Below the pieces are notes generated by a model, which did no database searches, was not told the DNA's origin, and saw nothing but the letters and a program-made list of their open reading frames with translations. A stretch of DNA of 64,000 nucleotides from Actinacidiphila yeochonensis CN732 (GTDB lineage: Bacteria > Actinomycetota > Actinomycetes > Streptomycetales > Streptomycetaceae), in assembly GCF_000745345.1 (NCBI RefSeq), contig NZ_JQNR01000004.1, forward strand, positions 682,001-746,000, read 5' to 3'. Position numbers and translations under genes: made by a program. Shown in pieces: positions 7,226 to 17,431 of the stretch (positions within the stretch are counted from its first letter, which is position 1; each line of letters starts with the position of its first letter).

Positions 7226-10200
7226 ATGCCTTGGGGGGTGGCCATGCGGCGCATGGCTGGGTGGGGGACGTCTGCGCTCGTGCGCGGTCTGGCCCGACTG
7301 GTGACACTGCTGTGCACGCCCGTTCGCCGGGGCGGCCGCTGGCTGCCGGCGGTCGTGAGCGGCCTGCTGCTCGTGGTGCTCGCCACGCAGCCCGCCGAGG
7401 CCGTCATCGCCGAGCACGCGACGCGGGCCGGGGCGCCCGTACTGCCGCACCAGCGGGGCGGGTCGGCCGCCGGGTTGCCGCACCAGACCGGGTCTGCGGT
7501 CACCCAGGGTGCGGGCAGCGGCAAAGCGTCGAAGGCCGCGGCGGTACCCGGAGCCGTGCCCTCCGGCACCGCACCCGAGCGTCCCGGCACGGCGCGGCTG
7601 TCGTACACCGGGCCGAAGGCGGCGCCCGGGAAGACGGTGAACCCCCCGGCATCCGTGCGCGCCGACCTGCTCAGGAGCCGGACGAAGGCCACCGAGCCGC
7701 CCGCCGCCGAGCAGGGCGACCCGGGCCTGCCGGGCCCCGCGGCATCGGGGACGGAGGTCACGGCGGACCGCACGGCGGACACCTCGGTCTTCCAGAACGC
7801 CGACGGCACGCTGACCGCGCGCGTCTACAGCCGCCCGGTGCACTACCGCGCCGCGGGCGGCGGCTGGGCGGACATCGACACGACCCTGGCGCAGGGCTCC
7901 GACGGCCGCTGGGCCGAGCGCGCGGACTCCCCGTCGGCCAGCTTCGCGGCCGACGGCGGCGACACGTCGCTGGTCTCGTACGGTCCCGGCGCCGACGAGA
8001 AGGTCAGCTACGGCCTCCAGGGCGCCAAGGCGGTCCAGGGAAAGGCGTCCGCGAGCTCGATCACCTACCCGGGGATCGCGGCCTCGTCGGACCTCACGTA
8101 CGAGGCGACCGCGTCCGGCGTCAAGGAGACGCTGACACTCCACGACGCCTCGGCGCCGACGACCTGGCTGTTCCCGCTGCACCTGACGGGGCTGACGGCC
8201 TCACTCGCCTCGAACGGCAGCGTCGAGTTCACCGACTCCTCAGGGGCCGTCCGGGAGACGATCCCGCACGGCTTCATGGAGGACGCCGCTCGCGGCGCCG
8301 TCTCGGGCGACGGCGCCATCTCCACCGGGGTGGAGTACAGCCTGACCACCACCGCCGACGGCGAGCCCGCGCTGCGGGTGTCCCTGGACTCCGCCTGGCT
8401 GCACTCCGCGGACCGCGTGTTCCCGGTGAAGGTCGACCCGACCAACCTCAACGCGGCGTCGAGCACCTACGTGGAGACGCCGTACGACATCAACTTCTCC
8501 ACCGAGGACACCCTCAAGGTCGGCTCCTACGACGGCGGTTCGCACAAGGCCCTCAGCTACCTGCTGTTCGGCTCCTTCGGGAGCACGTTCAAGAACGACT
8601 ACATCGAGAAGGCGTCTCTGGACCTCGACGACGTCTGGTCCGGCGGCTGCACGGCTGAACCCGTCGACGCCCACGCGATCACCAGCTCGTGGAGCGTCGG
8701 CTCGATCGCCGCCTACCCCGGCCTGTCCTACGGCTCCACCATAGGCACCAGCAGCTTCGCGGCCGGTTCCAGTTGTGGCGGCTCGGCCTGGCACGGCATC
8801 GACATCGGCGACAACCCGTCCGCGGCGGGTGTGAAGCTGCTGGAGGGCTGGGCCCACGGCGGCGCCAACCACGGCATAGCGCTGACCGCCAGCACGTCGA
8901 CCGTCGCCGCGTGGAAGCAGTTCGCCTCGGTCAACTCCAGCTACCCGCCCTACCTTTCGGTGACCTACAGCTCCTACGGCGCCGACTACTCGATCCCGAA
9001 GCAGACCTACACCGAGCCGACGGACAGCGCCAAGGGCTCGATGAAGGTCACGGTCACCAACCGGGGAACGGCCGCGTGGTCCACCTCCGCGAACAAGCTC
9101 GCGGCGGACATCTACTCCACGTCGTGGGCGAAGCTCACCACCAACGCCACCGAGACCGCCGTCCCGTCGGCGGTCGCGGCGAACGCGACGGTCACGATGA
9201 CCGGCTCGATCCCGGCTCTCGCGCCGGGCCAGTACTACGTGTGCTGGGACATGCTCAACGGCAGTACGTCGTTCTACACCAGCTACGCCGTCCCCGAGGT
9301 GTGCTCGGAGATCACCTCGGCCGACACCCCGCCGCAGATCGACTCGATGTCACCACCGGGCGACTCCGTGCTCGGCTCGATCTCCCCGCAGCTGGCCACC
9401 TCCGGGCACGACCCGGACAGCTTCCCCGGCAGCGCCCTGACCTACGACTTCCAGGTGTACACCAACCCCTCCTCGGGGACGCCGGCCATGGTCGCCGACT
9501 CGGGATGGGTCAGTACGAAGCAGTGGACGGTACCCGTCGGCGACCTGGCGTGGAACCAGTCGTACTACTGGATCGTCGCCGACAGCGACGGTGACGCGGC
9601 CAGTGCCTGGTCGGATGCCTCACCGTTCTCCACCGCGGTCCCGCAGCCCCTGATCACCTCGCACCTGGGAGCGGGCGCCGGCAGCGACTCCGGGCGGAGC
9701 TTCGACCCGCAGGTCGGCGACTACACCACCTCCGCGACGGACGCCTCCGTGGCCGCGGTGGGCCCCGCGCTCGACGTGTCCCGTACGTACAACTCGCTCG
9801 ACCCGCGTACCTCGCTGCTCTTCGGCGCCGGGTGGTCCTCTCGGTACGACATGACCGCGCAGCCGGACAACGACAGCTCCGGCGGCGTCGTGGTGACCGG
9901 GGCCGACGGGCGGCAGGAGCGGTTCGGCCGCAACAGCTTCGAACTCGACCAGATCGCGGGTGTGGGCGACCAGACCGGCGACGGGGTGGACGACGCGGTC
10001 GCCGTCGACCAGAGCACCGGAAAACTGTGGCTGTACAAGGGGCCGGACTACTCGGCGCTGTCCCGGATGCAGATCGGCAACGCCGGCTGGAACGGCATGA
10101 AGTGGCTCACCGGCGGTGACGTCAACGGCGACGGCATCGGTGACCTGATCGGCGTGCACACCGCGGACGCCACCCTGCGCATGTACCCGGGAACCGCCGG

Positions 10201-13200
10201 CGGCGGCCTCGGCACCCCCGTGCAGATCGGCAACGCGGGCTGGAACGGCATGGCGAACCTCGCCCTGACCGGCCCGCTGGGCAGCGACGGCAAGAAGGAC
10301 CTGGTCGCCTCCGAGATCTCCACCGGCGAGCTGTGGGCGTACCCGGTGAACAGCGACGGCACCCTCGGCACCCGCATCGAGATCGGCGACGGCGGCTGGA
10401 ACGGCATGACCGAGCTGATGGGCGGCGACTTCAACGGCGACGGCCACGGTGACGTCGTCGGCGTCGAGATCTCGACCGGAAAGCTGTGGCTCTACCCCAG
10501 CTACGGGTCCAACGCCCTCGGCACCCGGGTGCAGATCGGTAGCAGCTGGGGGCAGATGGAGGACCTGGCGCCGGTCAGCGGCATCAGCGGCGACGGCACC
10601 GTCGACTTCCTGGCCACACTGAAGTCCAGCGGCGTGCGGTACCTCTACCACTCCGGTGCGAGCTTCGTCGCCAACACCTCCTACGCCGGCCCCACCAGGA
10701 CGCCCACGGCCATGGCCGTCTACACGCCGGCGGCGGGCGAGTTCGAGACCTTCGGGCCGCTGGCCGGAGCCGCCGGGGGCTGGGAACTCCAGGACAAGTC
10801 CGGGACCACGTACACCTTCGGCCAGCAGGCCGGCGCGGTGTGGAAGCTGACCCGGATCACCGACCGGCACAACCGGGCCGAGACCCTCGGGTACAACACC
10901 GACGGCACCCTGGCCACCGTCACCAACGCGGTCAGCGGCCGAACACTGCACTTCACCTGGAGCGGCGGCCACGTCACCCAGGTGGCCACCGACCCGGACA
11001 AGGCCGGGGACCCGCCCGCGACCTGGACGTACTCCTACAGCGGCGACGACCTCACCGAGGTCTGCCCGCCCACCTCCACCACCGCGTGCACCGCCTACTC
11101 CTACACCGGCGGCTCGTCCTCCGGCTCGCACTACCGCTCGGCGGTCCTGGACGCCAACCCGTCCTCCTACTGGCGGCTGACGGAGTCCTCGGGCACGGCG
11201 GCGGCCAGCGAGGTCGCCGTCAACGAGGGCACCGACGCAGGGAAGTACTCCGCGTCGGGCGTCACGCTCGGCGCCGCGGGCCCGCTGCCCGGCTCGCCCA
11301 CCACCGCGGCCACGTTCAACGGCACCGGTTACGTCACCGTCCCGTCGGCCGGCCTGCACGAGAACACCGACGGCCGGGCCGTGTCGCTGTGGTTCAAGAC
11401 CTCCTCGGAGGGCGTCCTCATCGGCGACCAGTCGGTGTCCGTCAGCGGCGCGACCGCCGCGTCGGGCAGCTGGACCCCGGTGCTCTACGTCGGCTCGGAC
11501 GGGAAGCTGCACGGGCACTGGTGGAGCGTCAGCGGCTCCGGCGGCACGGCCTTCGGGTCCGCGTCGGCGGTCAACGACAACACCTGGCACCACGCGGTCC
11601 TGTCCTCCGACGGCACCACGCAGACGCTGTACCTGGACGGCACCGCCCAGGACACCTTCACCGGACTGCCCAACGACCAGGCCAACACGACCACCTACAT
11701 CGGCGCGGGCTTCACCACGACCTGGGTCGACTCCCCGGGCGCGGTCAGCTACTTCACCGGTCAGATCGCCGAAGTGGCCTTCTACGCGCACCCGCTGGGA
11801 GCCCCCGCAGTCCAGCAGCAGTACGCCGCCGGCAGCAGCCCGGCGCGTGAACTGACCTCCGTCACGCTGCCGTCGGGCAAGACCCGGATGGCCGCGACCT
11901 ATGACGCGGCCAGGGACAGGGCCTCGCAGGTCACCGACGCGAACGGCGGCACCTGGAAGCTCGGCGTGCCCTCGACGACCGGGTCCGGCTCCTACTACCA
12001 CGGCGCGGTGCTCACCGACGCGCCCTTCGACTACTGGCCGCTGTCGGACAGTTCGGGAGCACAGGCAGCCAACGCGGTTTCCACCACGAACGCCATCACG
12101 TTCGGTTCGGACGGAGACGCCGCCTACCACAACGTGACCCTCGGCGTGGGCGGCCCGTTCAGCGGCGGCACCGAGACCGCCGCGCAGTTCGACGGCACCA
12201 GCTCGTACACGTCGCTGCCCCAGGAGGTCTTCCCCTTCTACGGGGGGTCGGGCGAGGCGGCGCTCTCGATCGAGCTCTGGTTCAAGACGAGCACCGCGGG
12301 CGAGACGCTCTTCAGCTACCAGAGCGGCCCCATCGGAACCGCGCTGTCGGCCCAGTACACTCCCGCTCTCTACATCGGGGCGGACGGACACCTGTACGGA
12401 GAGTTCTGGGACGGCTACCTGTCCCCGATGGAGTCCACCGCCTCGGTGGACGACGGGGCCTGGCACCAGGCGGTGCTCACCGTGGACCTGGACGACCAGG
12501 AGACGCTCAACGTCGACGGCCAGCAGGTGGACACGCGCAGCGGCAGCGACATCCAGTTCACCCAGCCCTACGTCTCCCTCGGCGCCGGCTACCTCTCCGG
12601 CGACTGGCCGTCGCTTCCCGGCGCCAACCCGCAGGGCTACTTCAAGGGCAGTCTCGCGCAGGTCTCCTTCTACGACGAGGCGCTCGACACCGCCGCCGTC
12701 GCCGACCACTACGCCGCCCGCGGAGCCGCCTCCGGGTCGACACCCGTCACCGCCGCCACGGTGACCGATCCCGCCGGGAAGGCGATCACCTACCGCTACG
12801 ACGCCGGCCACAACGAGCGGCTGCTCTCCACGACCAACGCCCTCGGGCAGACCTCCTCCTACGGCTACGACAGCGACGGCTACCCGTCCAGCACAGCCGA
12901 CCCCGACGGCACCGTCACCGCCCTCACCTACAACACCCGCGGGGACGTACTCTCCCAGACCACCCGGGACAGCTTCGGCAGCGTGACCGGCTACTACGCC
13001 TACCCCGCGGACGGGACCTACGGCGTCACCGATCCACGCGCCGACGAGCCCACGTCATACGCCGATCCGCGGTCCTCCGGGCCCAGCGACACCACCTATG
13101 CCACGGCGTACACGTACTCGGCCAAGGGCGACCTGCTCACCAGCACGGACCCCGACGGGAACCGGTCCGTGGAGACGTACACCGACGGTACCGAGCCCGC

Positions 13201-16200
13201 GACGGACGGCGGTACCGAACCGGCCGGCCTCCTGGCCACCAGCAAGGACGCCGACGGCAACACCACGAACTACAGTTACGACGCGTCCGGTGATCTCGCC
13301 CGGGTGACCGCACCGACCGGCAGCGCGACCAGCTACGGCTACGACGCACTCGGCCGCCGGGTGACGGCGACGCAGGTCTCCGACACCTACCCCGACGGCG
13401 TCACGACGAGCTACGCCTACGACCCGGACAACCGCCTCGCCGGTCAGACCGGCCCGGCAACCACCGACGCGGTCGCCGGCACCACCCACACGCCGCAGGT
13501 GAGCTACGCCTACGACGACGACAGCGACGTCACCACCCAGACCCTGGCGGACACCACCGGCGGGGACGACCCCCGCACGACCTCGTGGACGTACAACGAC
13601 CACGACCAGGTCAAGGAGGTCACCGACCCGGCCGGACGGAAGACCGCCTACGGCTACGACGGCTACGGCAACCTCGCCGAACGGACCGACCCCGGCGGTG
13701 ACGACTACCGCTTCGACTACTCGCCGACCGGCGAGCTGCTGACCACCACGCTCACGAACTACACCGCCGACCCGGTCTCCCCGTCGTCCGCCACCGCCCT
13801 GGTACTGGACTCCCGCGCCTACGACCCGGCCGGCCTGCTGTCCACGGACACCGACTCGATGGGCCGGACGACCAAGTTCTACTACGACGAAGAACACCGG
13901 ATGACGGCCAGTTGGCTGGAGTACCGGAACGACGACGGCTCCACCTCGGACAAGGAACTCCAGCAGTACGACTACGACGACGCCGGCCACGTCGTGACGA
14001 GCTGGCGCACCGACGACGACATCGAGACCGACTACACCGTCGACCCCGCCGGCCGCACCACCGGTGAACTCTTCGACCCCGACAACCTGAACACCTCCAC
14101 CGCCAGCACCTACGACCCCGACGGCAACGTCACCTCCCGCTCCGTCACCCCCGGCACCCCTGACGGCCCCGGCGACGGCCCCGCCACCGACCGGACCGAC
14201 TACGCCTACAACGCCCTCGGCGAGGTCACCGCCACCACCGTCCACAACGGCTCCGACACACTGGTCACCAGCAGCACCTACGACCAGCGCGGCGCGCTCA
14301 CCTCGACCACCGACCCGCGCGGCAACACCCCGGGCGCCACCGCCGCCGACCACACCACCACGTACACCACCGACGAGGCCGGGCGGGTCACCCAGGTCGT
14401 CGAGCCGGTGGTCAGCGCCGAGAGCAACGGCGGCACGGCACAGCAGGTGCACCCGATCACCCTCCACGGCTACGACACCTTCGGGGACGAGACCTCCACC
14501 GACGACCCCGACGGCAACATCACCACGTACACCTACGACGCGGACGGCGAGCAGACCGCCGCGTCGGCACCGGCCTACACCCCGCCCGGCTCCACCACGC
14601 CGATCACGCCGACCGCGACCGCGGAGTACGACGCGACCGGCAAACTCAAGACCGTCACCGACGAGCTGCACCAGGTCACCCACTACACCTACGACCAGTT
14701 CGGCGACCTCGCGCAGATCCAGGAGCCCCCGGTCGACGGCCACACGCCGACCACGCACGCCATCTACGACACCGACGGCGAGACGCTCCAGGTCACCGAC
14801 CCGACGGGCGCGGTGTCGGCGGCGACCTACGACGACCTGGGCCAGACCCAGACCATGAGCCAGGCCGTACGCCAGCCGACGCCGACCACCGCGACGACGA
14901 CGTTCGGGTACGACGGCGCGGGCAACCAGACGTCGGTCAGCCTGCCGGGTGGCGAGACCTACACCGCGGAGTACGACCACGCCGGAGACCAGACCAGCGC
15001 GACCGACCCCCTGGGCCACACCACCGACTACACGTACGACGTCGAAGGCCGGCTGACCAGCACCACGCTGCCGGACGGCACCGCCACCACGCGGACCTAC
15101 GACGAGGCCGGCCGGCTCACCGACACGGCCAGCCTCGACGCGACCGGCGGCACACTCACCCACAGCTCCTTCGCCTACGACGCGGCGGACGACCCGGTCG
15201 CGGCCACCGACGCCGACCAGCACACCACCGACTACGCCTACGACGCCCTCGGCGACCTGGTGAAGCAGACCGAGCCGGTGACGTCCACCTCCAGCATCAC
15301 GACCACCTTCGGCTACGACGCGGCCGGCAACGCCACCCGCTACACCGACGGTGACGGCAACGCGACCATCACCACGTACAACACGCTCGGCCTGGCCGAG
15401 TCCAGCGTCGAACCGGCCACCAGCGCCTTCCCGAACGCCTCGGACCGCACCACCACCGTGGCCTACGGCGCCGACGGTCAGCCCCGCACCATCACCCGGC
15501 CGGGCGGCGTCACCCTCACCGACACCTACGACGCCGACGGGCGGCTGACCGCCCAGACCGGCACCGGCGCCGAGGCGGCCACCGCCGACCGCACGTTCGG
15601 CTACGACGCGGACGGCCGCCTCACCTCCACCAGCGCCCCGGGCGGCACCAACACCTACACCTACGACGACCGCGGCGACATCCTCTCCGCCGCCGGCCCG
15701 TCAGGGACCGCCTCCTACGCGTACAACTCCGACGGCCTGCTCAGCTCGCGCACCGACAAGGCCGGCACCGCCGCCTACACCTACAACGGCGACGGGCAGG
15801 TGAAGACCGCCTCGGACCCGCTCACCTCCGCGAACCTCACCTACGGCTACAACGAGGTCGGACAGGTCAACGACATCTCCTACGGGGACGCCGCGGCCGA
15901 CCAGTCCATCAGCTACGACGCACAGCACCGGCTGACCGACGACACCCTCACCGCCCCGGACGGAACCACCGAGGCATCGGCGTCCTACGGGTACGACGAC
16001 GCCGGACTCGTCACCTCCCAGACCACCGCGGGCACCGCCGGCGCCGGCGCCCAGACGTACGCCTACGACGACAGCGGCCGGCTCACCTCCTGGACCAACG
16101 GCTCGGCCACCACCGGCTACGGCTACGACGACGCCGGCAACCGCACCAGCGTCACCGCCGGCGGCACCACGACCACGGCCTCCTACAACGCCCGCGACCA

Positions 16201-17431
16201 GCTCACCGGCACCACCGGTGGGTCGGCCACGACCAGTTACGCGTACAGCCCCCGCGGCACGATGTCCTCCGTCACCGGTAGCAGCGGCACGGAGAACCTG
16301 TCCTACGACGCCTTCGACCAGCTCACCTCCGACGGCACCACCAGCTACAGCCACGACGCGCTCGGCCGCCTGGCCACCGCGGGCAGCAGCACCTTCAGCT
16401 ACGACGGCACCGGCGGCTCGATCGTCTCGGACGGCACCGAGACCTACGGACGCGGAGCGCAGGGCGACCTGATCAGCGTCGGCGGCAGCGGCGGCGCGGC
16501 TCTGGCCTACGCCAACCAGCACGGCGACCTGACGGGCACCTTCACCGCGACCGGCACCGGCCTCGCCGGGTCGACCGCCTACGACCCCTTCGGCCAGACC
16601 ACCGCCACGGCTGGAACACAAGCCGACCTCGGCTACCAGGAGGGCTGGACCGACCCGGCCTCCAACCGGGTGGCCACCGGCAGCCGCTGGTACGACCCCT
16701 CCACCGGCGACTTCACCAGCCAGGACGCCACATCCCAGGCGCCGTTCCCGTCGGCCGCGGCCAACCCTTACGCGTACGGCGCCGACGACCCGGTCGACAA
16801 CGCCGACCCCAGCGGTGACAGTTCCTGCTCCTCCAGCCCGTACCACGCACCGTCGCCCACACCCTCGGGCTCGCCGGTGTCCGGTTCCAACTACAGTGCC
16901 GAGCTGGCCCGCTGGGCGAACACGCTCGCCCGCTGGTACGGCTACCTCCAGGTGGCGTACTCGATAGGCCGCGGGCTGCTGTCCGCCCTCGGCTCCATGC
17001 ACGCCACGTCCGGCGGCTCGCACACCAGCACCCTCACCAAGATCCGCAACGCCGTCGGATCGGTCAACAGCAGCGTCAGCTCGTCCGTCGGAGGCGGCGC
17101 CCTCGGCAAGGCCGCAGGAATGACCGCAGCCGGTGTGGTGCTGCTCGGCTTCGGGGCCGCCTTCGCCGGATACGGCAGCTGTGATGTCTCCGCCACCCGG
17201 TACACGCCCCCGCCGCCCCGCCGCCCACGGCCGAGACAGGACTGCACGAGAACCCGGGCGCGCGGCCGACCGGCCAGGCCACCGGCCCCGGAACCACCCC
17301 GGAGCCCGGCACCAAGACCGCGAACACTGGCCCGGGGGTGGTCGCCCCGGTCACACCGGCCGGTGCGGCCCCCGCCGGAACGTCCTACACACCTGCGACC
17401 AGCGCCGCCGCGGCCACGACCGCGGCGATGA
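7226..17431 (+). CDS. Giant secreted Rhs/YD-repeat protein (toxin delivery scaffold)
   Basis: A 3,401-residue open frame. An N-terminal signal/transmembrane segment (about 40-55, ending ATQPAEA) is followed by: a DNRLRE-like domain (about 420-580); two Ig/Fn3-like segments (about 605-805); an Rhs entry segment (DVSRTYNS, about 845); four FG-GAP/VCBS-like units with xGDxNGDGxxD motifs (about 910-1140); two LamG-type jellyroll domains (about 1300-1540 and 1590-1830); some 40 YD repeats (YDxxGNxTxxTxPxG pattern, about 1850-3125); and the Rhs core end, with RWYDPSTGDFTSQD and NPYAYGADDPVDNADPSGD (to about 3200), after which toxins normally begin. A short hydrophobic helix lies near 3300. In-frame sequence then becomes Pro/Arg-only and stops at 17431, while real coding continues in another frame to 18078, so the native protein was probably 7226-18078. 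ATG 7244, preceded by GGGGGG, is an alternative start. Likely an interbacterial polymorphic toxin. Confidence 0.88.
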   Translation: MPWGVAMRRMAGWGTSALVRGLARLVTLLCTPVRRGGRWLPAVVSGLLLVVLATQPAEAVIAEHATRAGAPVLPHQRGGSAAGLPHQTGSAVTQGAGSGKASKAAAVPGAVPSGTAPERPGTARLSYTGPKAAPGKTVNPPASVRADLLRSRTKATEPPAAEQGDPGLPGPAASGTEVTADRTADTSVFQNADGTLTARVYSRPVHYRAAGGGWADIDTTLAQGSDGRWAERADSPSASFAADGGDTSLVSYGPGADEKVSYGLQGAKAVQGKASASSITYPGIAASSDLTYEATASGVKETLTLHDASAPTTWLFPLHLTGLTASLASNGSVEFTDSSGAVRETIPHGFMEDAARGAVSGDGAISTGVEYSLTTTADGEPALRVSLDSAWLHSADRVFPVKVDPTNLNAASSTYVETPYDINFSTEDTLKVGSYDGGSHKALSYLLFGSFGSTFKNDYIEKASLDLDDVWSGGCTAEPVDAHAITSSWSVGSIAAYPGLSYGSTIGTSSFAAGSSCGGSAWHGIDIGDNPSAAGVKLLEGWAHGGANHGIALTASTSTVAAWKQFASVNSSYPPYLSVTYSSYGADYSIPKQTYTEPTDSAKGSMKVTVTNRGTAAWSTSANKLAADIYSTSWAKLTTNATETAVPSAVAANATVTMTGSIPALAPGQYYVCWDMLNGSTSFYTSYAVPEVCSEITSADTPPQIDSMSPPGDSVLGSISPQLATSGHDPDSFPGSALTYDFQVYTNPSSGTPAMVADSGWVSTKQWTVPVGDLAWNQSYYWIVADSDGDAASAWSDASPFSTAVPQPLITSHLGAGAGSDSGRSFDPQVGDYTTSATDASVAAVGPALDVSRTYNSLDPRTSLLFGAGWSSRYDMTAQPDNDSSGGVVVTGADGRQERFGRNSFELDQIAGVGDQTGDGVDDAVAVDQSTGKLWLYKGPDYSALSRMQIGNAGWNGMKWLTGGDVNGDGIGDLIGVHTADATLRMYPGTAGGGLGTPVQIGNAGWNGMANLALTGPLGSDGKKDLVASEISTGELWAYPVNSDGTLGTRIEIGDGGWNGMTELMGGDFNGDGHGDVVGVEISTGKLWLYPSYGSNALGTRVQIGSSWGQMEDLAPVSGISGDGTVDFLATLKSSGVRYLYHSGASFVANTSYAGPTRTPTAMAVYTPAAGEFETFGPLAGAAGGWELQDKSGTTYTFGQQAGAVWKLTRITDRHNRAETLGYNTDGTLATVTNAVSGRTLHFTWSGGHVTQVATDPDKAGDPPATWTYSYSGDDLTEVCPPTSTTACTAYSYTGGSSSGSHYRSAVLDANPSSYWRLTESSGTAAASEVAVNEGTDAGKYSASGVTLGAAGPLPGSPTTAATFNGTGYVTVPSAGLHENTDGRAVSLWFKTSSEGVLIGDQSVSVSGATAASGSWTPVLYVGSDGKLHGHWWSVSGSGGTAFGSASAVNDNTWHHAVLSSDGTTQTLYLDGTAQDTFTGLPNDQANTTTYIGAGFTTTWVDSPGAVSYFTGQIAEVAFYAHPLGAPAVQQQYAAGSSPARELTSVTLPSGKTRMAATYDAARDRASQVTDANGGTWKLGVPSTTGSGSYYHGAVLTDAPFDYWPLSDSSGAQAANAVSTTNAITFGSDGDAAYHNVTLGVGGPFSGGTETAAQFDGTSSYTSLPQEVFPFYGGSGEAALSIELWFKTSTAGETLFSYQSGPIGTALSAQYTPALYIGADGHLYGEFWDGYLSPMESTASVDDGAWHQAVLTVDLDDQETLNVDGQQVDTRSGSDIQFTQPYVSLGAGYLSGDWPSLPGANPQGYFKGSLAQVSFYDEALDTAAVADHYAARGAASGSTPVTAATVTDPAGKAITYRYDAGHNERLLSTTNALGQTSSYGYDSDGYPSSTADPDGTVTALTYNTRGDVLSQTTRDSFGSVTGYYAYPADGTYGVTDPRADEPTSYADPRSSGPSDTTYATAYTYSAKGDLLTSTDPDGNRSVETYTDGTEPATDGGTEPAGLLATSKDADGNTTNYSYDASGDLARVTAPTGSATSYGYDALGRRVTATQVSDTYPDGVTTSYAYDPDNRLAGQTGPATTDAVAGTTHTPQVSYAYDDDSDVTTQTLADTTGGDDPRTTSWTYNDHDQVKEVTDPAGRKTAYGYDGYGNLAERTDPGGDDYRFDYSPTGELLTTTLTNYTADPVSPSSATALVLDSRAYDPAGLLSTDTDSMGRTTKFYYDEEHRMTASWLEYRNDDGSTSDKELQQYDYDDAGHVVTSWRTDDDIETDYTVDPAGRTTGELFDPDNLNTSTASTYDPDGNVTSRSVTPGTPDGPGDGPATDRTDYAYNALGEVTATTVHNGSDTLVTSSTYDQRGALTSTTDPRGNTPGATAADHTTTYTTDEAGRVTQVVEPVVSAESNGGTAQQVHPITLHGYDTFGDETSTDDPDGNITTYTYDADGEQTAASAPAYTPPGSTTPITPTATAEYDATGKLKTVTDELHQVTHYTYDQFGDLAQIQEPPVDGHTPTTHAIYDTDGETLQVTDPTGAVSAATYDDLGQTQTMSQAVRQPTPTTATTTFGYDGAGNQTSVSLPGGETYTAEYDHAGDQTSATDPLGHTTDYTYDVEGRLTSTTLPDGTATTRTYDEAGRLTDTASLDATGGTLTHSSFAYDAADDPVAATDADQHTTDYAYDALGDLVKQTEPVTSTSSITTTFGYDAAGNATRYTDGDGNATITTYNTLGLAESSVEPATSAFPNASDRTTTVAYGADGQPRTITRPGGVTLTDTYDADGRLTAQTGTGAEAATADRTFGYDADGRLTSTSAPGGTNTYTYDDRGDILSAAGPSGTASYAYNSDGLLSSRTDKAGTAAYTYNGDGQVKTASDPLTSANLTYGYNEVGQVNDISYGDAAADQSISYDAQHRLTDDTLTAPDGTTEASASYGYDDAGLVTSQTTAGTAGAGAQTYAYDDSGRLTSWTNGSATTGYGYDDAGNRTSVTAGGTTTTASYNARDQLTGTTGGSATTSYAYSPRGTMSSVTGSSGTENLSYDAFDQLTSDGTTSYSHDALGRLATAGSSTFSYDGTGGSIVSDGTETYGRGAQGDLISVGGSGGAALAYANQHGDLTGTFTATGTGLAGSTAYDPFGQTTATAGTQADLGYQEGWTDPASNRVATGSRWYDPSTGDFTSQDATSQAPFPSAAANPYAYGADDPVDNADPSGDSSCSSSPYHAPSPTPSGSPVSGSNYSAELARWANTLARWYGYLQVAYSIGRGLLSALGSMHATSGGSHTSTLTKIRNAVGSVNSSVSSSVGGGALGKAAGMTAAGVVLLGFGAAFAGYGSCDVSATRYTPPPPRRPRPRQDCTRTRARGRPARPPAPEPPRSPAPRPRTLARGWSPRSHRPVRPPPERPTHLRPAPPRPRPRR

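Noticed and set aside
9620..15223. Long minus-strand frames opposite the Rhs gene (1,063 and 722 residues)
   Set aside because: Val/Gly/Arg-rich shadows created by third-position G/C bias and YD repeats on the plus strand; no domain and no start signals.
12780..16600. Nucleotide-level repetition that could look like a satellite or CRISPR-like array
   Set aside because: The period is irregular and follows codons of YD peptide repeats; there are no constant-length spacers or palindromic repeats.
17200..17431. Taking the Pro/Arg-rich end of the Rhs frame as a genuine C-terminus
   Set aside because: Amino-acid content collapses to Pro/Arg after the C-rich tract while the neighbouring frame shows normal coding use and a recognisable domain.
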